From assembly GCF_009017495.1 (NCBI RefSeq), contig NZ_CP044989.1, positions 62,001-126,000 on the forward strand: a stretch of 64,000 bases of DNA, given 5' to 3'. Source of the DNA: Deinococcus sp. AJ005 (GTDB lineage Bacteria; Deinococcota; Deinococci; Deinococcales; Deinococcaceae). This document shows, in pieces, positions 58,550 through 64,000 of this stretch. The notes beneath the pieces are model-generated. The model was not told the DNA's origin. It saw only the letters and a list, made by a program, of their open reading frames with translations, and searched no databases. A program made the position numbers and the translations under genes. Every line of letters starts with the position of its first letter. Position 1 is the first letter of the stretch.

Positions 58550-59539
58550 CTACTGGATCACGGAGTCGCCCTTGATTCGGCGGCGTTGTTGGTAGGTGCG
58601 GAAATGGGTCAGAAGGTTGGGCACCAGCACCGAGCCGATCAGCAGCAGCCCAGTCACGATGGTCAGGATTTCGTTGGACACGTCCAAGATGGTCAGCGCG
58701 CCATTGATGATACCGATAAGAAACACGGCGGCCACCGTTCCCACCACGCTGCCGCGCCCGCCGAAGATGCTGACCCCGCCCAGCAACACGGCGGCGATCA
58801 CGCTCAGCTCGAAGCCGCTGGCATTGTCGGCGCGGGCGCTGGAAAAACGGAAGGTGTAGACCGCCGAGGCCAGAGCGGCCATCAATCCCGACAGCACGAA
58901 CAGCGAGAGCTTGACCCGCTCCACCTGAAGTCCCGAAAACCGCGCGGCGATCTGGTTGGCCCCAATCGCATACAGCGAGCGGCCAAACGGCGTGGCGTGC
59001 AACACGACAATGGTCAGGATCGCCAGCACCGCGAACAGTGCCATCGGTAGTGGAATCAGCGTGCCGGGGACGTTGCCGAAGCCCAGGTTGGTGTAGAAAG
59101 CCGGGAAGTCCGCAATCGCCTTATCGCCCAGCAGCACGTAGGCCAGCCCCCGGTACAGCGCCAGCGTGCCAATCGTGACCGCCAGCGACGGCAGCCCCAG
59201 CCGCGTGACCAGCAGGCCGTTGAACAGCCCGGCCAGTCCCCCAGTAATAAACGCCGCCAGAATTGCCAGCGGCATCGGCACCCCGGCAGCGAAGAGCACG
59301 CCGATCACCGCGCTGCACAGACCCAGGATCGACGCCACTGACAGATCGATCTCGCCCACGATGATCAGCAGGGTCATGGCCAGCGACATCAGCGCCACCT
59401 CGCTGAAATTGGCGGTCAAGAAGGAGAGGTTGGAACCAGTGAGGAAATCGGGCGACAGCAGGCCGCCGATCAGCAGCGCTGCGCCGACGAGGATGATTAA
59501 GGAGAACTCCCAGCCCAGCAAACCTCTGAAGCGGTTCAC
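58550..59539 (-). CDS. rhaQ: Rhamnose ABC transporter permease (329 aa)
   Basis: A membrane subunit of the CUT2 family with about eight to ten helices. LAMTLLIIVGEIDLSVASILGLCS, then GGLAGLFNGLLVTRLGLPSLAVTIGTLALYRGLAY and LLGGVSIFGGRGSVVGTVAAVFLIG are typical of RbsC-like permeases. Its start overlaps the preceding permease gene by 4 bases. The binding protein gene follows after 59 bases. The protein pairs with the product of 59536-60558. Confidence 0.87.
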   Translation of the reverse strand: MNRFRGLLGWEFSLIILVGAALLIGGLLSPDFLTGSNLSFLTANFSEVALMSLAMTLLIIVGEIDLSVASILGLCSAVIGVLFAAGVPMPLAILAAFITGGLAGLFNGLLVTRLGLPSLAVTIGTLALYRGLAYVLLGDKAIADFPAFYTNLGFGNVPGTLIPLPMALFAVLAILTIVVLHATPFGRSLYAIGANQIAARFSGLQVERVKLSLFVLSGLMAALASAVYTFRFSSARADNASGFELSVIAAVLLGGVSIFGGRGSVVGTVAAVFLIGIINGALTILDVSNEILTIVTGLLLIGSVLVPNLLTHFRTYQQRRRIKGDSVIQ

Positions 59540-60558
59540 GATTTGCGCTCCTCTTGCAGGCGTTTAGCGGCGCGGCGCGACACCAGCATGTCGATGCTGA
59601 TGGCGGCCAGCAGCAGTGCACCCTGAATGGCCTGTTGATAAAACCCAGGAGCGCGCAGCGTAACCAGGGCGCTGCCCATCACGCCCAGCAGTAGTGCGCC
59701 CAGGCCCGCGCCCAGCAGCGTGCCCACTCCGCCGTTGATGCTGACGCCGCCCACCACCGCCGCAGCGATAACCTGCAACTCCAGCCCCGTTCCGGCGGTG
59801 GCGTCCACCGTGCCGAAGCGCGCCAGATATAGCACGCCCGCCAGCCCGGCAATCGCCCCACTGAGGACAAACCCGGTCATGGTGCGCCGCGTGACGTTGA
59901 TCCCGGCCAGCACGGCGGCCTCACTGTTGGAGCCAACGGCGTAGTATTCGCGCCCGCCCCGGTAAGAGCGCAGGTAGAACGCGAAGCCGATCAGCACCGC
60001 CGCCGCCAGCAGCACCAGATTGGGAATGCCCAGCACGCTGCCGGTGCCGAAGCCCAGGAAGCCCGGCGGCAGGTTGGAAGCATTGATCTGCCCGCCGTGA
60101 ACCACCGCGTAGGTAATGCCCCGAAACACATACAGCGTCCCCAGCGTGGCGACGAGCGCCGGAACCTTGCCGTAGGCGACGAGCAGGCCGTTGATGCAGC
60201 CCAGCACTGCGCCCAGCCCCAGCCCAAACAGCAGGGCCAGCGCCACGGGCATTCCCGGATTGGCAACGAATAGCGAGCCGGTCAGGAAGGCGCTGAGGCC
60301 CACGGTGCTGCTCACGCTCAAGTCCACATGCTTCATCAGCAGCACCAGGGTCTGTCCCACCACCAGCAGGGCGATGATAGAGACGTTCAGCAGCAAGTCG
60401 CGCACGCTGCCGAAGCTGAGGAACAGCGGATTGATGGCGGCGGTTCCCAGCGTAACCACCAGCAACAGCCCCACCAGACTGACCTCGCGGGCCATTAAAA
60501 GCCGACTTAGCCAACTGGGAGAGCTTGAGCTGGGGGCGGGCGCGGAACGTTCGGTCAT
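59536..60558 (-). CDS. rhaP: Rhamnose ABC transporter permease (340 aa)
   Basis: The second CUT2 permease. [28 protein letters not shown] and [34 protein letters not shown] are family motifs; [23 protein letters not shown] is near the C-terminus. A serine-rich N-terminus ([11 protein letters not shown]) precedes the first helix. It overlaps the ATPase gene and the next permease gene by 4 bases each, giving strict translational coupling. Confidence 0.87.
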   Translation of the reverse strand: MTERSAPAPSSSSPSWLSRLLMAREVSLVGLLLVVTLGTAAINPLFLSFGSVRDLLLNVSIIALLVVGQTLVLLMKHVDLSVSSTVGLSAFLTGSLFVANPGMPVALALLFGLGLGAVLGCINGLLVAYGKVPALVATLGTLYVFRGITYAVVHGGQINASNLPPGFLGFGTGSVLGIPNLVLLAAAVLIGFAFYLRSYRGGREYYAVGSNSEAAVLAGINVTRRTMTGFVLSGAIAGLAGVLYLARFGTVDATAGTGLELQVIAAAVVGGVSINGGVGTLLGAGLGALLLGVMGSALVTLRAPGFYQQAIQGALLLAAISIDMLVSRRAAKRLQEERKS

Positions 60559-62087
60559 GCCGCGTCCCCTCGACTGCTCCCGGACCGCTGTCCTGTCGCC
60601 AGGTACATCACGGCCTCTTCATTGGCCTGTGCGCGGCTCAGTTCGCCCACCAGAGCGCCCTCGCGCATGACCAGGATGCGGTCTGCCATGCCCAGCACTT
60701 CGGGGAGGTCACTGGAAATCATCAGCACGGCCAGACCCGACGCCGCCAGCTCGGCCAGTGTCTTATGCACCTCGGCCTTCGCGCCCACGTCCACGCCGCG
60801 CGTCGGTTCATCCACGATCAGCACGCTGGGATTGGTGGACAGCCACTTTGCCAGCACCACTTTCTGCTGGTTGCCGCCCGACAGGCTGCTGACCGGATCG
60901 CTCAGGCGGTGTGCCTTGAGCTGGAGTTTGCTCGTCCAGTTCTGCGCGTTCTCGGCCTCGGCCTTGCGGTTCATCAGCAGGCCGCCTGTGAGGCGGTTGA
61001 GAATGGCGAGGTTGGCATTGCGCTCGATGCTCAGGTCCATCACCAGGCCCTGCTGGCGGCGGTCTTCGGGCACCAGACCCAGCCCGGCGCGCATGGCGGC
61101 GAGGGTGCTGTTGGGCACAATAATCGCGTCTCCGATGCGAACCTCTCCCCCACTGCGCGGATCAATGCCGAAGATGGCGCGGGCCACCTCGGAGCGCCCG
61201 GCCCCCACCAGCCCGGCCAGCGCGACGATCTCACCCCGCCGCACCTCGAAGGAAATGTCGGAGAACATCTTCGGCTGGCTCAGGTTGCGGACGGACAGCG
61301 CCACCTCGCCCAGAGTCATCTCACCGCGCGGGTACAGGTCACCCAGTTCACGTCCCACCATCTGCTTGACCACCAGATCGGTGTCGTAGTCGCTGATCGG
61401 CCCGGTGCTGACCCAGGTTCCGTCGCGCATGACGGTCACGCGCTGGCACTCGCTAAACACTTCTTCCAGCCGGTGCGTGATGAACAGCACCGCCGCGCCG
61501 CGTCCCCGCAGAGCGCGTACCACCCGGAACAGACGATCCGTCTCCGAAAGTGTGAGCGCCGCCGTCGGCTCATCCATGATCAGTACGTTGGCGTTCAGAG
61601 ACAGCGCCTTGGCAATCTCGACGAGTTGCTGATCGGCGATGCTCAGACCGCGCACAGGCCGCGAGGGATCAAGGGCCACGCCCAGTTCTCTCAGCAGCTC
61701 CCTGACACGGGTATTCATGGCGCGGGTATCGATGCAGCCCAGTCCAGCGCGTGGCTGCCGTCCCATTAGCACATTCTCGGCCACCGACAGGTCTGGGAAC
61801 AGGGTGGGTTCCTGATAAATGATGGCAATTCCAGCCGCCGTCGCCTCGCCGGGCGAGTGGAAATCGGCACTTTTGCCCGCCACGGTCAGGCTGCCACCTT
61901 CGCGGCGGTGGACCCCGGCCAGAATCTTGACGAAAGTGCTTTTGCCCGCGCCGTTCTCGCCCAGCAGCGCGTGCGCCTCGCCGGGGTACAGCTCGATGCT
62001 CACGTCGGAGAGCGCCTGAACTGGCCCGAAGGATTTGCTGGCGTGGCTGAGGGTGAGCAGCGGCTGTGTGGTTTGAGGTTCAGGCAA
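60555..62087 (-). CDS. rhaT: Rhamnose ABC transporter ATP-binding protein, two-domain (510 aa)
   Basis: This is the energising subunit of the CUT2 importer, with two fused ATPase domains. The first domain has Walker [10 protein letters not shown], a modified signature [16 protein letters not shown] and Walker [12 protein letters not shown]. The second has the usual degenerate Walker [10 protein letters not shown] and intact signature [17 protein letters not shown] with [12 protein letters not shown]. This asymmetry is normal for RbsA-like proteins. Start overlaps the mutarotase gene by 8 bases. Confidence 0.9.
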   Translation of the reverse strand: MPEPQTTQPLLTLSHASKSFGPVQALSDVSIELYPGEAHALLGENGAGKSTFVKILAGVHRREGGSLTVAGKSADFHSPGEATAAGIAIIYQEPTLFPDLSVAENVLMGRQPRAGLGCIDTRAMNTRVRELLRELGVALDPSRPVRGLSIADQQLVEIAKALSLNANVLIMDEPTAALTLSETDRLFRVVRALRGRGAAVLFITHRLEEVFSECQRVTVMRDGTWVSTGPISDYDTDLVVKQMVGRELGDLYPRGEMTLGEVALSVRNLSQPKMFSDISFEVRRGEIVALAGLVGAGRSEVARAIFGIDPRSGGEVRIGDAIIVPNSTLAAMRAGLGLVPEDRRQQGLVMDLSIERNANLAILNRLTGGLLMNRKAEAENAQNWTSKLQLKAHRLSDPVSSLSGGNQQKVVLAKWLSTNPSVLIVDEPTRGVDVGAKAEVHKTLAELAASGLAVLMISSDLPEVLGMADRILVMREGALVGELSRAQANEEAVMYLATGQRSGSSRGDAA

Positions 62088-62415
62088 GGTGAAACACCTC
62101 TTCCAGTTGCAGGAAGCCCTCGTCCGGGTTGCCGTTCAGCGCCACGAAAAACGGGGCCATCTCGCTTTGCCAGCGGGCGTTTATTTCGCGCTGGGCCATG
62201 CTTTCGCGGGCGGCGTTCAGATCGGGCGTCTCGAAATAGCCCACCAGCAGGCCGTCGTCTTTCAGGAACAGCGAGTAGTTGTGCCAGCCCGTTTCGCTCA
62301 GGGCCGCGAGCATCTCCGGCCACACCGCGCGGTGGCGTTCCCGGTACTCCGCGAGGCGCTCCGGGCGCACCTGGAGCAGAAAACAGACCCGTTGTGGTTG
62401 GGCAGGATGAGACAT
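62080..62415 (-). CDS. rhaM: L-rhamnose mutarotase (111 aa)
   Basis: This enzyme interconverts alpha and beta L-rhamnose after uptake. [28 protein letters not shown] at the start is the mutarotase signature, with the catalytic His and Tyr region in ERHRAVWPE and [17 protein letters not shown] lies near the end. Length is exactly that of the family. AGGAG lies upstream of 62415. It is the first gene of the operon, transcribed from the intergenic region shared with the DeoR regulator. Confidence 0.92.
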   Translation of the reverse strand: MSHPAQPQRVCFLLQVRPERLAEYRERHRAVWPEMLAALSETGWHNYSLFLKDDGLLVGYFETPDLNAARESMAQREINARWQSEMAPFFVALNGNPDEGFLQLEEVFHLA

Positions 62416-62494
62416 CAAGGACTCCTGAGAAAGTGAAGGGCCGCCGTGGCCTGGCTGGGTTGAGGTACGAAAAGTATCTAAGCACAAGCGCACA

Positions 62495-62540
62495 CAACAT
62501 TGCAAGACCTTGTTGCATTTTGTGACTTTGATGTTAGGAT
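62495..62540. promoter_or_regulatory. Divergent promoter/operator between rhaM and the DeoR regulator
   Basis: CAACA (62495) and TGTTG (62511) form an inverted repeat with an 11-base spacer, and TTGCA occurs twice within it (62500 and 62513). TTGCAT at 62513 with TAGGAT 16 bases later (62535-62540) looks like the plus-strand promoter; it ends 6 bases before the regulator ATG, so that message should be leaderless. A regulator bound to the repeat would cover the -35 region. Confidence 0.55.
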
Positions 62541-62546
62541 ACCGCC

Positions 62547-63323
62547 ATGCATTCAGAGATCATGGCTCCCCTGCCGGGGCGTCAGCAGGACATTCTGCGC
62601 CGTGCCCTGAGCGATAAGGTGGTGCGGATCAAGGATCTGGCCGCCGACTTCGGCGTTCACGAAATGACCGTGCGGCGCGACATTGACGCCCTGTGCGAGC
62701 AGGGCAAACTGCTGCGCGTCCACGGCGGCGCGCAGTTGCTCGAGCGCACCGCCGAGGAACTGTCGCAGTCCATGCGCGCCGCGCAGAACGTGGACGCCAA
62801 GGAACGCATCGCCCGCGCGGCTTTAAATCTGATTCAGGATGGCGATACGGTGGCGCTGGACGCCAGCACGACGAGTCTGGCGCTGGCCCGCCTGCTGCCC
62901 GCCCGTCAGGTTCAGGCCATCACCTGTAGCCTGGACGCCGCCAACGTGCTGGCCGCCGGGGGCGTGCCTTTTTTGATGGCGGGTGGCAACTTTCACGCCC
63001 CGGCCCGCTCGTTCGTGGGGGCATTCTTCACCGACACCATCGAGCGGCTGCACCCCGATCTGGTCTTTTTTTCCGCCAAGGGCTATACCCCGGACGCCGG
63101 ATTCACCGATCCCCATCTGCCTGAAGTCGGGGCTAAACGGGCGCTGGTTCGCAGTGGCAGCAGCGTGGTGGCTCTGGTGGATAGCAGCAAGTTTGGCCGC
63201 ACCGCGCTGGCAACGATTGCCGATCACGCCGACATCAACACCTTGATTACCGACGCCGAACCCGACGCCGAACTGAAATCCCGCCTGGACAACGACGACA
63301 TTCAACTGATCGTAGCCCCGTGA
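62547..63323 (+). CDS. DeoR family transcriptional regulator of the rhamnose locus (258 aa)
   Basis: A sugar-responsive repressor. The N-terminal winged helix ([41 protein letters not shown]) has the EMTVRRDI recognition helix of DeoR proteins, followed by LLRVHGGA. The C-terminal effector domain shows [20 protein letters not shown] and [10 protein letters not shown]. It is divergent from the transport operon and upstream of rhamnose isomerase, so it very probably controls both directions. Confidence 0.92.
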   Translation: MHSEIMAPLPGRQQDILRRALSDKVVRIKDLAADFGVHEMTVRRDIDALCEQGKLLRVHGGAQLLERTAEELSQSMRAAQNVDAKERIARAALNLIQDGDTVALDASTTSLALARLLPARQVQAITCSLDAANVLAAGGVPFLMAGGNFHAPARSFVGAFFTDTIERLHPDLVFFSAKGYTPDAGFTDPHLPEVGAKRALVRSGSSVVALVDSSKFGRTALATIADHADINTLITDAEPDAELKSRLDNDDIQLIVAP

Positions 63324-63360
63324 TGCCCAGCACTGTAATGCCCGCTTTCTGGAGGAACTT

Positions 63361-64000
63361 ATGAACGCCGATCTCCTGTCTGCCCTGCAAGCCCAGCGCA
63401 TCGAAACGCCGTCGTGGGGCTACGGCAATTCCGGCACGCGTTTCAAGACCTTTGCCGCCCCTGGCGCGGCCCGCGACATCTGGGAAAAGCTGGATGACGC
63501 CGCCGAGGTTCAGCGCCTGACGGGCATCGCTCCCGGCGTGGCCCTGCACATTCCCTGGGATGAGGTGGAGGATTACGCGGCGTTGAAAAAGTACGCCGCC
63601 GAGCGCGATTTACATATTGGCGCGATCAACCCGAACGTGTTTCAGGACGAGGAATACAAGCTGGGAAGCGTCACCAACCCGGACGAGGCCGTGCGCGAAC
63701 AGGCCACGGCGCACCTGCTGGACTGCGTGGAGGTCATGAAACAGACCGGCAGCCGTGACCTCTCGCTGTGGTTTGCCGACGGCACCAACTACGCCGGGCA
63801 GGACGACTTACGGGCGCGAAAACGGCGGATGCGTGCGGGGTTGAAGACGGTTCACGACGCGCTGCCCGACAACGCGCGAATGCTGGTGGAATACAAACTG
63901 TTCGAGCCAGCCTTCTACGCCACAGACCTTTTCGACTGGGGTGCGGCGTACTCACATTGCCTCGCCATCGGGGAAAAGGCACAGGTCCTCGTCGATCTGG
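63361..64000 (+). CDS. rhaI: L-rhamnose isomerase, RhaI type, 3' end beyond the window (213 aa visible)
   Basis: This enzyme converts L-rhamnose to L-rhamnulose. The N-terminus ([25 protein letters not shown]) and [19 protein letters not shown] are typical of the Pseudomonas stutzeri-type enzyme. [21 protein letters not shown] contains the metal-binding glutamate and catalytic lysine. GGAGGAACTT precedes the ATG. The frame is still open at base 64000; roughly half of the usual 420 or so residues are seen. The gene follows the DeoR regulator by 37 bases. Confidence 0.92.
   Translation, partial: MNADLLSALQAQRIETPSWGYGNSGTRFKTFAAPGAARDIWEKLDDAAEVQRLTGIAPGVALHIPWDEVEDYAALKKYAAERDLHIGAINPNVFQDEEYKLGSVTNPDEAVREQATAHLLDCVEVMKQTGSRDLSLWFADGTNYAGQDDLRARKRRMRAGLKTVHDALPDNARMLVEYKLFEPAFYATDLFDWGAAYSHCLAIGEKAQVLVDL

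Overview
The window looks like a chromosomal segment of a high-GC Deinococcus-type bacterium. The reasons are inferential. GC content is high. A caa3 oxidase operon is combined with a compact Rieske/cytochrome b complex. Several genes have a TANNNT -10 box 5 to 7 bases before the start codon, a leaderless arrangement common in Deinococcus. The secreted-protein and sugar-uptake repertoire also fits. No rRNA or tRNA gene, CRISPR array or prophage was seen.

Layout. 78-9959 (minus): a purine-catabolism operon read from right to left: xanthine dehydrogenase small and large subunits, XdhC maturation factor, guanine deaminase, an AzgA-like purine permease, and a formate-dehydrogenase-like molybdenum enzyme last. 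10193-13884: a small protein ending in a perfect MxxM tail, a flavoprotein dehydrogenase, a VapBC-type toxin-antitoxin pair with a palindromic operator, and a HAD phosphatase. 13970-20213 (plus): a tightly overlapping respiratory operon encoding caa3 cytochrome oxidase (subunit II fused to cytochrome c), an assembly factor, a small membrane protein, a Rieske protein and a cytochrome b fused to a cytochrome c domain. 20303-23906: a membrane acyltransferase and two exported envelope proteins. 24171-32381: a sugar-oxidation cluster (enolase-superfamily dehydratase, SDR, VKOR-like protein, membrane protein, GMC dehydrogenase fused to a gluconate-dehydrogenase small-subunit domain), then a sensory-rhodopsin-transducer-like protein and a GH15 glucoamylase. 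Two genes of this cluster are each broken by one missing base in a short homopolymer.

32475-43942: a pair of sugar ABC permeases without binding protein or ATPase, a zinc alcohol dehydrogenase, a secreted HExxH metallopeptidase beside a 1475-residue alpha-2-macroglobulin, and a SorC regulator divergent from glpD. 44250-46775: a DUF1304 membrane protein, a PaaK ligase preceded by a potentially structured leader, and a GNAT acetyltransferase. 47344-54858: a LacI-regulated sugar ABC transporter (two palindromic operators, translationally coupled regulator and binding protein, one permease with a very large periplasmic insertion) and a glycogen-debranching-type glycosidase. 54899-55747: a decayed IS982-like element. 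55987-64000: an L-rhamnose locus with CUT2 ABC transporter, mutarotase, a second isomerase-like protein, a divergent DeoR regulator and the start of L-rhamnose isomerase.

The most interesting non-coding signal is a family of three diverged repeats of about 135-154 bp (33361, 34609 and 52763 inverted) next to sugar ABC transporter genes. They share imperfect terminal inverted repeats and two hairpins whose stems are kept by compensatory changes. One copy fills the gap between two permease genes and appears to supply the ribosome binding site and part of the start codon of the downstream one.
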